A stretch of DNA of 64,000 nucleotides from CAKZQX01 sp034435975 (lineage in GTDB: Bacteria > Chloroflexota > Chloroflexia > Chloroflexales > Chloroflexaceae): NCBI GenBank assembly GCA_034435975.1, contig DAOTWD010000028.1:35232-99231 (forward strand), in the 5' to 3' direction. Positions 36,530-46,155 of this stretch are shown one piece after another. The notes under the pieces were generated by a model. The model was not told the origin of the DNA. It searched no databases and saw only the letters and a list, made by a program, of their open reading frames with translations. Position 1 is the stretch's first letter, and every line of letters starts with the position of its first letter. Made by a program: the position numbers and the translations under genes.

Positions 36530-37819
36530 ATGTCCACACTGATTGAAGAGATTTTTGCGCGCGAGGTGCTTGACTCACGTGGTAATCCGACGGTGGAAGT
36601 GGATGTGCAGCTGGAGAGCGGCGATATTGGACGGGCCATCGTGCCAAGCGGTGCATCGACAGGTGCACACGAAGCGCTGGAGTTACGTGATGGCGATAAG
36701 ACGCGGTATGGCGGCAAGGGCGTGGTCAACGCGGTACGGAATGTGAACACGGAAATCGCTGAGGCGTTGACCGGTCTGGATGCCGCCGATCAGCTGGCGA
36801 TTGACCACGAACTGCTCAAACTGGATGGTACACCAAACAAGAGCAAGCTAGGTGCCAACGCGATCCTGGGTGTGTCCCTGGCGTGTGCCAAAGCTTCAGC
36901 AGCGGCTCTGGGACTGCCGCTCTATCGCTACCTGGGTGGCGTATATGCCCATACCTTGCCGGTACCAATGATGAACATCTTGAACGGTGGCAAGCATGCC
37001 CAGAACAGTACCGATTTCCAGGAGTTTATGATCATGCCTGTGGGGGCACCGACGTTCCGCGAAGCCCTGCGCTGGTGCAGTGAGATTTATCAGAGCCTGA
37101 AAAAGGTGCTCCATGATCGCGGTCAGGGCACCAATGTCGGAGACGAAGGTGGCTTTGCGCCCAGCTTACCCACCAACGAGGCCGCGTTGGAGGTGATTGT
37201 CGAGGCAATCGACAAGGCGGGTTACAAACTGGGTGACCAGATTTTTCTGGCAATGGATCCGGCCTGTACAGAACTCTACCAGGATGGCAAATATCACCTG
37301 AAGCGCGAGGGCCGCTCGCTGACCAGCGCTGAAATGGTAGACTACTGGGCCGATATTGCCAGGCGCTACCCATTGATTTCGCTCGAAGACGGTCTACACG
37401 AGGATGACTGGGATGGATGGGCGCTGCTACGCCAGAAGATTGGCGATCGTGTGCAACTGGTGGGCGACGATCTGCTGGTGACGAACGTTCAGCGCCTGAA
37501 GCGGGCAATTGACGAACAGTCTGCCAATAGCATTTTGATCAAGCTGAACCAGATTGGAAGCCTCACCGAGACGTTGAGCGCCATTCAGATGGCACAGCGG
37601 GCGGCCTGGACGGCGGTGATTTCCCATCGCAGCGGTGAGAGCGAAGATGTGACAATTGCGGATCTCGCGGTGGCCACGAATGCGGGGCAGATCAAGACAG
37701 GCGCACCTGCCCGCACTGACCGCATTGCTAAGTACAATCAACTGCTGCGCATCGAGGAGGAGTTGGGCGATACGGCGGTGTATGCCGGCCGGACGGCGTT
37801 CCAGGTCAAATTGCCGTAG
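36530..37819 (+). CDS. eno: Enolase
   Basis: 429 residues, normal length. Conserved: LDSRGNPTVEVDV, PSGASTGAHEALELRDG, NILNGGKHAQNSTDFQEFM, GDEGGFAP with the catalytic Glu, the metal ligands in AMDPA, SLEDGLHEDDWDGW and VGDDLLVTN, the catalytic Lys of ILIKLNQIGSLTET, and SHRSGESED. Small deviations: QNSTDFQEF where NN-x-D-x-QEF is usual and MDPACTEL where DxAASEF is typical. Converts 2-phosphoglycerate to phosphoenolpyruvate. ATG 36530 has GGAAGGAGG upstream. Confidence 0.97.
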   Translation: MSTLIEEIFAREVLDSRGNPTVEVDVQLESGDIGRAIVPSGASTGAHEALELRDGDKTRYGGKGVVNAVRNVNTEIAEALTGLDAADQLAIDHELLKLDGTPNKSKLGANAILGVSLACAKASAAALGLPLYRYLGGVYAHTLPVPMMNILNGGKHAQNSTDFQEFMIMPVGAPTFREALRWCSEIYQSLKKVLHDRGQGTNVGDEGGFAPSLPTNEAALEVIVEAIDKAGYKLGDQIFLAMDPACTELYQDGKYHLKREGRSLTSAEMVDYWADIARRYPLISLEDGLHEDDWDGWALLRQKIGDRVQLVGDDLLVTNVQRLKRAIDEQSANSILIKLNQIGSLTETLSAIQMAQRAAWTAVISHRSGESEDVTIADLAVATNAGQIKTGAPARTDRIAKYNQLLRIEEELGDTAVYAGRTAFQVKLP

Positions 37820-37904
37820 CGTAGCGTTCAAGCGCCAAGCGCAGAGCGCAGAGCGTAGGGGGCACAGCGGTGCCGTGCCCCCTACCAACCATACCTCTAC
37901 CTAC

Positions 37905-39755
37905 CTACTGTGCCCACAGCGGCCAGCGATCCTGGGCATTATTGTTCGTCAGTCGCGTCAGCCCTGTGCCATCAATGTTCATTACATATATTTCGTAGTT
38001 GCCATCCCGGTCGCTGGCAAAGGCCAGTTGCCGCCCATCAGCCGACCAGGTAGCGGCTTCGTCCTCGGCTGGATGATTCGTCAAGCGCCGCTGGTTGCTC
38101 CCGTCAATGTTCATCAGATAGATTTCACCATTGCCATCGCGGTACGAAGTAAAGACGATGCTCCGCCCATCGGGTGAAACGTGCGGGAAGCGATCATCGC
38201 TGGTGGTACTGGTTAGTTGGCGCTGGTTGTCCAGACGATTGTAGACTAGATCCGCGCCATAGATCTCAAAGTTCCCGCTACAGTTGTGAACCCAGTAGAG
38301 CGAACGACCATCGTGTGACCAGGTGGGGCTTTCGTTCACGCAGCCATTGCTGGTGATCTTAATCGAGGGGTTGCCATTGGCAGGCATCATGAACAACTCC
38401 GGGTTGCCGTAGCGATCCGAAACGAAAGCGATCTTTGTACCGTCTGGTGAACAGGATGGGTTGTAATCGTTAGCCGGGCCCTGTGGGAAATAATCAGGAT
38501 AAGCGCCAGTCGGCGGTGGCACCGTGCCATCGCTGTAGGTCAGCCGGCGGACAGCGGCGTTGGTCTGATGCGAACCACCATACAGTACTGCCGGGTCAAG
38601 CTCGTAAATCTGGCGGTGTTGCCCATTGCCGCGCCGCGAGTCGATCAAAATACGGGTCTGGTTCGGCTCATAGCTGCGGCGGTAGGATAGGGCCACGCTC
38701 TCGGCATTGTTTTGCGTCACCTGCACCGGCCCGGTCTGATAGTGAATGTGCAGTTCCCAATGGCTGCCCGTGGTCAGGTTCGAGGCATAGACGATCGGTG
38801 GATTGGGATCAGGTGCTGTCCAGGGTTGCCCCAGATGTGGATAGCGCCACTGGAAGTAGTGCTGGCCCACGTTGCCCATCTCGACCTGGTAGCCGACCGG
38901 GTTCGCCGGTGTATAAGTCAACACGCGCCGTTCAAAGAGTTGCACCAGCACATCTTGTTCGCTGTCCCCCACCCGCGCCCGTATCCAATAGGGATCGCTA
39001 ATCGGCAGACCCATAGCAAACAGCCAGTCCACCAGCGGGCCGGTGGCGACCAGTGCGCCATCTTGAATGCGCCCCTGCAGATTCATAAAGTCCCAAAAGA
39101 CACGCGGGATGTTGTGCCCGGTCGCGCTGTTGTACTGCACGATCTCAGTTTCGGGCCGCGCCAGATCGGGGCGCAGGCCCAGGTTGCCGCCGCGATCCAG
39201 GGTTACGCTAACACGCTCACCCAGGCGTTGCGGGTCGCGGTAGTCGTTGTCCAGCGTGGCAACGCCCGCAAAGGTGACATAGCCTGGCGCGATTGGATTG
39301 TCCAGCCGCGGATTGCCCGCAACCGGTACGTCGGCAGCCTGGCTAACATTAACATCATACGGATTATCGCCCAGTTGCATGCGCCCGCTGACTAGTTCCT
39401 TGACTAGCAAGCCGTTGGTCGCACCCTGCCAGGCTCCACCGCGCTCGGCAGGCTGGTTGATCTCCATGCGTGCCTTGTCAAAGTATTGAACGGTGCGTAA
39501 CCCGTTCGGGCTTTCGCGGTAAAACTCGGCGTAGTCGAACCAGGGGCCAGGGCCCCAGTACCAACTGCGCCCACCACGCACTCGCTCACCATCGGTGCGT
39601 GTCCAGACCCGCTCAAACCGGTCGTCGGCGAAGTTCTGCCGCTGCCCATCAAAAGGTGCGGCCTGCACGGTGGCCATGGAAGGCAGCATCAGCGCTGCCA
39701 GCATCGCCAGCGCTACGACGACCTGCGTCATACGTTGCACTCGTTGCGTTCTCAT
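37905..39755 (-). CDS. Secreted protein with TolB-like beta-propeller repeats
   Basis: 616 residues from ATG 39755 with AAAGGAGG upstream. A signal peptide (VVVALAMLAALMLPSMATVQA) is followed by a region of about 300 residues with VQYFDKARMEI, FAMGLPISDPYWIRARVG, VQLFERRVLTYTP and GNVGQHYFQWRYP, a pattern I associate with exported Chloroflexota proteins. The C-terminal 220 residues carry at least four PD40/TolB-type blades (CSPDGTKIAFVSDR, WSHDGRSLYWV, VSPDGRSIVFTSYRDG, WSADGRQLAFASDRDG). Probably an extracellular binding or scaffolding protein; ligand unknown. Confidence 0.85.
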   Translation of the reverse strand: MRTQRVQRMTQVVVALAMLAALMLPSMATVQAAPFDGQRQNFADDRFERVWTRTDGERVRGGRSWYWGPGPWFDYAEFYRESPNGLRTVQYFDKARMEINQPAERGGAWQGATNGLLVKELVSGRMQLGDNPYDVNVSQAADVPVAGNPRLDNPIAPGYVTFAGVATLDNDYRDPQRLGERVSVTLDRGGNLGLRPDLARPETEIVQYNSATGHNIPRVFWDFMNLQGRIQDGALVATGPLVDWLFAMGLPISDPYWIRARVGDSEQDVLVQLFERRVLTYTPANPVGYQVEMGNVGQHYFQWRYPHLGQPWTAPDPNPPIVYASNLTTGSHWELHIHYQTGPVQVTQNNAESVALSYRRSYEPNQTRILIDSRRGNGQHRQIYELDPAVLYGGSHQTNAAVRRLTYSDGTVPPPTGAYPDYFPQGPANDYNPSCSPDGTKIAFVSDRYGNPELFMMPANGNPSIKITSNGCVNESPTWSHDGRSLYWVHNCSGNFEIYGADLVYNRLDNQRQLTSTTSDDRFPHVSPDGRSIVFTSYRDGNGEIYLMNIDGSNQRRLTNHPAEDEAATWSADGRQLAFASDRDGNYEIYVMNIDGTGLTRLTNNNAQDRWPLWAQ

Positions 39756-39978
39756 AAGAGTGCCTCCTTTCACACGTGAATGTGTATAATATTCCGGCAA
39801 GCGCCTGGCGCGATCCCGGTCGTGGTGGATGGACGGGAAGGCGCTGTGCGCGTTGCGCTCCTGATTGGGGATAGTTCATAGTTATTTGCAATTTATGAAT
39901 AGTTTCACTTACTAGTATACGCCTTACGGCCGCGATATGCAATGAAACGGCACTGGATACTGACTGACGCTGAGATGA

Positions 39979-40018
39979 GACAGGGGACAGGGGACAGGGG
40001 ACAGGGGACAGGGGACAG
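39979..40018. repeat. Short tandem repeat of ACAGGGG (about 5 copies)
   Basis: The 7-base unit ACAGGGG is repeated head to tail five times plus a partial copy, 60-100 bases upstream of the CoA-binding protein gene. Copy number may vary between strains. Confidence 0.9.
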
Positions 40019-40078
40019 CACCGGTTATTTCTATATCCTATACCCTGTTTTCTACCTAAGAGAAAGAGAGAGGAAGTT

Positions 40079-40552
40079 ATGGCGACGTTGAATGAACTTA
40101 TTGAAGATTTTCTGGCGCAAAAGCGGATTGCAGTAGCTGGTGTTTCACGTAGTGGCGAGGGGACGGCTAATCTGATCTATCGCAAATTGCGCGACTCCGG
40201 CTATCAGGTGTTTGCGCTCAATCCTCAGGCAACAGAGATCGAGGGTGATACGTGCTATCCTAATCTAATCGCCATTCCGGGCGGAGTGGCGGGGGTGGTA
40301 GTGGCTACTACGCCAGAGGTGACGCTTACGATCGCGCAGGAGTGCGTTGATCTGGGCATTCCGCGCATCTGGATGCACCGCTCGTTCGGGCCGGGCAGCG
40401 TGTCAGAGGAGGCGGTGGCACTGTGTCGCCGACACAATATGCAGGTAATTGACGGTGCCTGCCCGATGATGTTTTGCCAGCCGGTCGATATGGCCCACGC
40501 TTGCATGCGCTGGGTGCTGCGCGTGACGGGCGGCCTGCCGAAGGTGGGGTGA
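40079..40552 (+). CDS. CoA-binding domain protein (YccU-like)
   Basis: 157 residues with a Rossmann-type CoA-binding domain: KRIAVAGVSRSGEGTANLIYRKLRDSG, VFALNP, and the C-terminal VIDGACPMMF. Related to the succinyl-CoA synthetase alpha N-terminal fold, without catalytic residues. A cytoplasmic, probably regulatory, nucleotide-binding protein. AGAGAGGAAGTT lies just upstream of ATG 40079. Confidence 0.92.
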   Translation: MATLNELIEDFLAQKRIAVAGVSRSGEGTANLIYRKLRDSGYQVFALNPQATEIEGDTCYPNLIAIPGGVAGVVVATTPEVTLTIAQECVDLGIPRIWMHRSFGPGSVSEEAVALCRRHNMQVIDGACPMMFCQPVDMAHACMRWVLRVTGGLPKVG

Positions 40553-41176
40553 GGATGCGAGGATGTGGGGAGGCGAGAGGCGAGGATGCGGGGAGACGGG
40601 GACGCGGGCATGGCGTCGCAGTGCTCTCCCCATGTCATGGCGGGGCATGGCGTCGCAGCGCTCCCCCCATGTCATCCTGACCGAGCGCCAGCGAGGGAAG
40701 GATCTCACTGCAGCGGCATTGTGGCTACGCTCACCATGACATGGGGGGCGCTGCAGGGGCACTGCCAGGAAGCGATGCCCCAATGCCCCAATGCCCCTCG
40801 ATGTCATACTGACGCAGGAAGCATCTTGCGGCAATGGCACTGCAAAATCAGTGGAGGCATGACGGGGCGCAGCAGCGGCAAATGGATACTGGCTGCCATC
40901 CCGTATCCTCCCGCTGCTGCGCCCCGCTGCCTGCCAACCCCTGACACAGCGTGAAGACGTATCTACTATCCCATATCGCCCATCGTTCACCGTCTTACAT
41001 AGGGGAGAACGGAATCTCCATCAGGAGAGAGAACATAGGACATAAGGGCGGGCATAGAGGGCAGGAAGCTCTATGCCTGGGGACTGATCATCTGTCACCC
41101 ACTTCAAACCATTGAAGGCGGAAGGTTGCTTGATACCTACCACCCTATGCAAGATGTGGTATGATGACAAGAACTA
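40553..41176. repeat. Gene-free region with dispersed direct and inverted repeats
   Basis: A 33-base unit beginning GGGCATGGCGTCGCAG and ending CCCCATGTCAT occurs at 40606-40638 and 40643-40675. A third, inverted partial copy (ATGACATGGGGGGCGCTGC) is at 40736-40754. Similar ATGTCAT-CTGAC motifs follow at about 40670 and 40800. Frames through this area are low-complexity and are not called as genes. Confidence 0.6.
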
Positions 41177-41307
41177 GGTGACTGTCCCCCCCGCAACGCT
41201 GAAGGGTTTGGAACCTGAATCTGCGGAGGGGTGACAGTCACCTCCCCGGGCACCGGTTGGCACCGTTGGCTCGCCAGCATCCTCCAAACCTTTTGTCAAG
41301 GGTTTGG
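41177..41307. repeat. Two inverted repeats upstream of the DUF6544-like gene
   Basis: GGTGACTGTC (41177-41186) and GACAGTCACC (41233-41242) form a perfect 10-bp stem around 46 bases. CCAAACC (41284-41290) pairs with GGTTTGG (41301-41307). The phrase GGGTTTGGAA occurs in both. They could be a regulatory leader or the end of a small non-autonomous element. Confidence 0.45.
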
Positions 41308-41331
41308 AAACATAACCAGGAGAACCATGAC

Positions 41332-42189
41332 ATGCACAGACGCACGATCACCAGGCTGGGCATAGCGAGCCTGCTGCTGACTGCGCCGGGTATACTGGGA
41401 CTGAAGCAGGTGCGGGATAGCCGCAAAGTCCAACGGCTGTGGCGGTCATTGCTGATCAGCGGTGGGCACGAGGTGTTTACGACCGATATGGTCGCAGAGT
41501 TGCCTGAACCGGTGCAGCGCTATTTCCTGCACGCGCTCAAGCCAGGTACACCGCTGGCGGCGTCGGTGGAGTTGACCATGCGCGGCACCATCAAGCTCGG
41601 CCAGGCCTGGCATCCCTTCCGGGCACGACAGATTTTGACGCCCGGTTGTGGCTTTGTGTGGCGCGCCAGCGCAGCGCTGAACGGCAGTCCCATCTTTGTC
41701 CGAGGGGCCGATTATTATGCTCAGGGCGAAGGGCGCGTTCGCTTTGCACTTCTCGGCTTACTGCCCGTTGTACAGTCTACCGGCCCCGATGTGTCGCGCT
41801 CGGCCCTGGGGCGTTTCCTGGGTGAAGCGGCGCTGTGGTTGCCCGCCAGCCTGGTGCCGCAACCAGGCGGCACGTGGCAGGTGCTTGACCAGGAGCGGTT
41901 GCAGGTCACGCTCGCCCCGCTTACGGATGGTGGGGTGGCTCAGGCGGAAGCGCTGCCGTTCACCTTTACCATTGATGCCCAGGGCGGTGTACGGGAAGCG
42001 ATGTTTCCACGCTGGCACGACACTTTGCAGAACTCTATTCCGTTTGGGATCGGGGTTGAAGCCGAACGTACCTTCGGTGGCTATACCATTCCGGCCCGGA
42101 TTCACGCCGGCTGGTGGTATGGCAGTGACCGTTATCAGTCTGAGGGCATGTTTTTTCGGACGACGCTCACCTCCGCGCTCTTCCGATAA
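41332..42189 (+). CDS. DUF6544-like protein of unknown function
   Basis: 285 residues. The N-terminus has a weak hydrophobic stretch (LGIASLLLTAPGILGL) that may be a signal anchor. The body has LPEPVQRYFLHAL, VELTMRGTIKLG, WHPFRARQ, WYGSDRYQSEGMFFRTTLTSA and IPARIHAGWWYG, which I recognise as the DUF6544 type. No catalytic motif is known to me. ATG 41332 has AGGAG nine bases upstream; the open frame from 41257 begins inside an inverted repeat. Confidence 0.75.
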   Translation: MHRRTITRLGIASLLLTAPGILGLKQVRDSRKVQRLWRSLLISGGHEVFTTDMVAELPEPVQRYFLHALKPGTPLAASVELTMRGTIKLGQAWHPFRARQILTPGCGFVWRASAALNGSPIFVRGADYYAQGEGRVRFALLGLLPVVQSTGPDVSRSALGRFLGEAALWLPASLVPQPGGTWQVLDQERLQVTLAPLTDGGVAQAEALPFTFTIDAQGGVREAMFPRWHDTLQNSIPFGIGVEAERTFGGYTIPARIHAGWWYGSDRYQSEGMFFRTTLTSALFR

Positions 42190-42216
42190 CGAGGATCTTT
42201 GCGAAAGGAATCCACG

Positions 42217-44316
42217 ATGCTTTTGCGCAGAATGCGATATATCAGCCTGTTGAGTGTTATCAGTGCGTTGTTGCTGGCCGGCTGGCCTGCTGGTCAGCTA
42301 CAGGCGCAACCGGGGCAGCGCTGTTTCGACCAGACCGGGTACTGCATGGCCGGACGCATTCGTGAATTCTGGGAACAGAATGGCGGTATTGACGTTTTTG
42401 GCCTGCCGATTACACCCCAGCAAGCCGAACAGGTTGAGGGCCAGACACGCCAGGTGCAATGGTTCGAGCGTGCCCGGCTGGAACTGCACCCCGAAAATTC
42501 GGCACCGTTTGACGTGCTGCTCGGACACCTGGGCGCTGAGCGCTTGCGGCAGACGGGCCGCGACTGGTTCGCTGCGGCCCGCAATGAACCACGCGACGGG
42601 TGCCTCTTCTTTGCCGAGACCGGCCAGAATATCTGTGGCGACATCCTTACCGCCTGGCGTGCCAATGGTCTGGAGCAAGATCGACGGGCCGGCAAAAGCA
42701 TTCCCGAAAACCTGGCGCTGTTCGGGTTGCCGTTGACCGACGCGCAGACCGAGACACTGAGTAACGGACAGACCTATACCGTGCAGTGGTTTGAACGCGC
42801 CCGATTTGAGGTACATCCGGCCAACACGCCGCCCTACAACGTGCTGCTGGGGTTGCTGGGAAATGAGTTGCGTGGACGAGACACGGCATCAGTACCGATC
42901 TCCACCGTGCGTTTCGAGCCGAATGCCTGCCCGTTCGGTGTACCGGGCGACATGCGTGTCGAGTGCGGCTATCTGACCGTCCCGGAAGATCGGGAGCATC
43001 CCACCGGGCCAACAGTGCAACTGGCGGTGGCGATTGTGCGTACTGGCAGTGCCAATCCTGCACCCGATCCGGTGGTCTACCTATCAGGCGGGCCGGGGAG
43101 CGCGGCCCTGACGGGCACGATCGGCCTGGCCCGAGGCTGGTCGCGCTTCCTGGCGAACCGCGACTTCATTGTGCTAGACCAGCGTGGCACCGGCCTGTCG
43201 CGCCCGGCGCTGACCTGCCCCGAAGTGTTTCAGGCCAACGACGATATGCTCCAGCGCCAGGTGAGCCGCGCCGAGAAGGTGCAGATCGAGACCGAGTCAT
43301 TGCTACGCTGCCGCAATCGGCTGGAGCAGGAAGGCGTCAATCTGGCAGCCTACCACAGCGCGGCCAGCGCGGCCGATCTGGAGGATCTGCGGGTAGCACT
43401 CGGCTATAACCAGTGGAACCTGTTCGGAATTTCCTACGGCACGCGACTGGCATTGACGGCCATGCGTGATCATCCGGCTGGCATCCGTAGTGTGGTTCTC
43501 GACTCGGTCTACCCGCTGCAAGTCAACCTGTACACCGATATGCCCGCCAACGCCAACCGCGCCTTTACCACGCTGTTCAACGGTTGCGCCCGCAATGCTG
43601 GCTGCAACGCCCGCTACCCCAACCTGGAAGACGTATTTTATGCGACGGTCGAGCAATTGAACGCCAATCCGGTGACGGTGTCTATACGCAACCCACGCAC
43701 CGGCGGCAATATGCCGGCCGTATTTGATGGCAGCCGCTTGATCAGCCTGCTGTTCGGTATGCTCTACAACACCGATGTTATCCCGCAACTGCCAAAGATG
43801 ATCTATGACACGTATCAGGGCAACTATGCCCTGTTAACGCAACTGGAGGCACGGCGCTTAGGGCGACAGGGCGGCTTCAGCCACGCCATGTATTTCTCGG
43901 TGCAGTGCAGCGAGGAAATCGCGTTTGCCACGCCGGACGAGGTGTACAGCACGGTCGCCGCTTTTCCACGGTTGAGCACGTTTTTCAGCGGTATTCTTGA
44001 AAATACAGCGTCGATCTTTACCCTGTGCAAAGCCTGGGGCGTGTATCCACCCGATCCGATTGAAAATCAGCCGGTGCAGAGCGATATTCCGACGCTGCTA
44101 CTAACGGGCGAATACGATCCGATTACGCCGCCAGCGTGGGGACGCCTGGCAGCACAGACGTTGCGCACCGGGTTTCACTATGAGTTTGCGGGTACCGGGC
44201 ATGCGGTAGTGACGCGGGGAGCCTGTCCCTATGGCATGATCCAGGCCTTCTTGAACAATCCCACTGTCGCACCGGCCGGCGAATGCGCCGCTGCATTGGG
44301 TGGGCCACCATTCTAG
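42217..44316 (+). CDS. Secreted alpha/beta-hydrolase (tripeptidyl aminopeptidase-like) with N-terminal repeats
   Basis: 699 residues. A signal peptide (about 1-30, ending LQAQ) is followed by two repeats of about 90 residues (FWEQNGGIDVFGLPIT ... WFERARLELHPENSAPFDVL and WRANG ... LALFGLPLT ... WFERARFEVHPANTPPYNVL). The C-terminal 450 residues are a TAP-type alpha/beta-hydrolase: oxyanion loop YLSGGPGSA, DQRGTGLS, nucleophile Ser in GISYGTR, Asp in GEYDPITPP and His in GTGHAV. Expected to be an extracellular peptidase or esterase. ATG 42217 has AAAGGA upstream and lies 27 bases after the preceding gene, so the two may be co-transcribed. Confidence 0.9.
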   Translation: MLLRRMRYISLLSVISALLLAGWPAGQLQAQPGQRCFDQTGYCMAGRIREFWEQNGGIDVFGLPITPQQAEQVEGQTRQVQWFERARLELHPENSAPFDVLLGHLGAERLRQTGRDWFAAARNEPRDGCLFFAETGQNICGDILTAWRANGLEQDRRAGKSIPENLALFGLPLTDAQTETLSNGQTYTVQWFERARFEVHPANTPPYNVLLGLLGNELRGRDTASVPISTVRFEPNACPFGVPGDMRVECGYLTVPEDREHPTGPTVQLAVAIVRTGSANPAPDPVVYLSGGPGSAALTGTIGLARGWSRFLANRDFIVLDQRGTGLSRPALTCPEVFQANDDMLQRQVSRAEKVQIETESLLRCRNRLEQEGVNLAAYHSAASAADLEDLRVALGYNQWNLFGISYGTRLALTAMRDHPAGIRSVVLDSVYPLQVNLYTDMPANANRAFTTLFNGCARNAGCNARYPNLEDVFYATVEQLNANPVTVSIRNPRTGGNMPAVFDGSRLISLLFGMLYNTDVIPQLPKMIYDTYQGNYALLTQLEARRLGRQGGFSHAMYFSVQCSEEIAFATPDEVYSTVAAFPRLSTFFSGILENTASIFTLCKAWGVYPPDPIENQPVQSDIPTLLLTGEYDPITPPAWGRLAAQTLRTGFHYEFAGTGHAVVTRGACPYGMIQAFLNNPTVAPAGECAAALGGPPF

Positions 44317-45012
44317 CGGACGCTGCTGCCAGGTACAATGTGGTGACGGCTCCCAGGGATCAAGCACCTGGGCTTCAGAGAGTGCCGCCCTGAAGAGAAG
44401 AGCGGGAGGAGGAGGGAGAAAGTAGCTGTCAGGAAGTAGGAAATAGGGAACCATTGGAGCGGACTTCTATCGCGGATTTCGATACCGCGATGCTCCCCCT
44501 TAAACACATTGCCCACGGCACTATATGTACGCGATATGGCTACAGCCTATAGCCTGTAGGTCAATGGGTAATGAGTCGGTGCTAACGAGATAGTAGGCAT
44601 CACGCCGGAAACATCGATACCGCAGTGGAAAACCAATCTTTATAGCTTTGCCGCCGATAATCCGCCCCGCCAAACTATGTTTCAGATCAGTAATTTTCAC
44701 TATCGCAATGATGGCCTGACCATGCCCATTCAGTCACATCAGTGCCACCCATGTCATATCATAGAAAGAGTATACACTATTGGCAAGTAGCCACACGTAG
44801 AGTACAATAAGGCTATACTCAATCGTTGTCCAATCTACCAGCATGTCTGCACAGAGAGGCAGCACATGTGCGGCTACGAACTGTTGACCACGCCTGGCAG
44901 GTTGGCATATTACCACGTTAACACATTGCCACGTGTGCTGGCGTCAGGCGTTCAGGGTTCGATGTGCAGCAGTACCGCAAGCTGATGTGTTCACGTATAG
45001 AGAGAACTGGTT
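44317..45012. other. 696-base gap without a gene
   Basis: Two weak hairpins are visible: CCCAGG/CCTGGG at 44352-44372 soon after the hydrolase stop, perhaps part of a terminator but without a T-run, and ATCGCGG/CCGCGAT at 44469-44491. The rest shows no RNA gene or credible reading frame. Confidence 0.4.
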
Positions 45013-45978
45013 ATGAGTCGTTTTGCAAAATTCACATGGATTCTCCTGGTCTACAATCTCGTCGTCATCATCTGGGGAGCGGTTGTGCGCGCCACCGGTT
45101 CGGGTGCCGGCTGTGGCGCACACTGGCCGACGTGTCACGGCGACATTTTGCCTACCGTGTATGAGACGGCTACACTGATCGAGTTCACGCACCGCGTGAC
45201 GAGTGGGATAGTGTTGTTGCTGGTGGTGATGTTGATCGTCTGGGCCTGGCGCATTTTTCCCCAGGGCCATCCGGTACGTCTGGGAGCGATGCTGGTGACC
45301 GTCCTTACGATTATAGAAGCGTTGCTCGGCGCGGGCCTGGTGTTGTTTGAACTGGTGGCCGACAATGACTCGCTAGCGCGGGCGATCGTGATGAGCCTGC
45401 ATCTGATCAATACCTTTTTACTATTAGCTGCTCTGACCCTCACGGCCTGGTGGGCTTCAGGTGGGCCAGTCTTGCAACTTCGCGGCCAGGGACGGGTGAT
45501 CTGGAGGCTGGTACCGGCGTTTGTGGGGATGCTGGCGCTAGGAATGACCGGCTCGGTCGCAGCGCTGGCCGGTGTGCTATTTCCGTCCGAATCGGTAGTG
45601 GCTGGCTTTCAGGCCAACTTTGACGCTGCATCCCACATTGTCGTCCGGCTTCGTATTTTGCACCCGATCACCGCGATTCTGGTGAGCGTGTACATCGTTT
45701 TTGCGGCCCGCTGGCTTAACCGTGAACGTCCGACCCCCCTGACGGAACAGCTTTCTTGGGCATTGGTCGGGTTGTTTGTGGTGCAACTGGCAGTGGGTGC
45801 AATGACTATCGTCCTGCTATCCTCGATCTGGATGCAGATGACGCACTTGCTGTTGGCCGATCTCGCCTGGATCGTGCTGGTGCTACTCACTGCCTCGGTG
45901 CTACGGGTATCGGACACGGTCGAACAGCGGCGCATCACAACGTTAGAACGCTGGCCGGTTGGGGTGTTAAAGCGTTAG
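45013..45978 (+). CDS. ctaA: Heme A synthase CtaA (stand-alone copy)
   Basis: 321 residues with about eight membrane helices. Features of CtaA: VVRATGSGAGCGAHWPTCHGD with the extracellular Cys pair, heme-ligand His in EFTHR, LHLIN, RILHP and QMTHLL. It oxidises the C8 methyl group of heme O to give heme A for the aa3-type oxidase. GAGAGAAC precedes ATG 45013. It converges on a second CtaA domain fused to CtaB, so this genome has at least two heme A synthase modules. Confidence 0.94.
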   Translation: MSRFAKFTWILLVYNLVVIIWGAVVRATGSGAGCGAHWPTCHGDILPTVYETATLIEFTHRVTSGIVLLLVVMLIVWAWRIFPQGHPVRLGAMLVTVLTIIEALLGAGLVLFELVADNDSLARAIVMSLHLINTFLLLAALTLTAWWASGGPVLQLRGQGRVIWRLVPAFVGMLALGMTGSVAALAGVLFPSESVVAGFQANFDAASHIVVRLRILHPITAILVSVYIVFAARWLNRERPTPLTEQLSWALVGLFVVQLAVGAMTIVLLSSIWMQMTHLLLADLAWIVLVLLTASVLRVSDTVEQRRITTLERWPVGVLKR

Positions 45979-46155
45979 CATGAGCGCGAGAACGTGTTGT
46001 TCCAGGCCAGACTGGGCACCTGGCAAACCGTCATTGCGGTCGCCGGTTCAACGAACGGGCATCACCGGCCACCGCCAGCGTAACCAACTGCATAGGGGAA
46101 CCAGGCACAGCGGCAGCGCGGCACCTCACCACCGTGCTGCCGCGCTAAAAACAAC

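Noticed and set aside
38483..39395. Two long + strand frames inside the propeller gene
   Set aside because: They are opposite to a gene with signal peptide, ribosome-binding site and recognisable repeats.
41177..41242. Insertion sequence ends
   Set aside because: The 10-bp inverted repeat encloses only 46 bases and no transposase gene is near.
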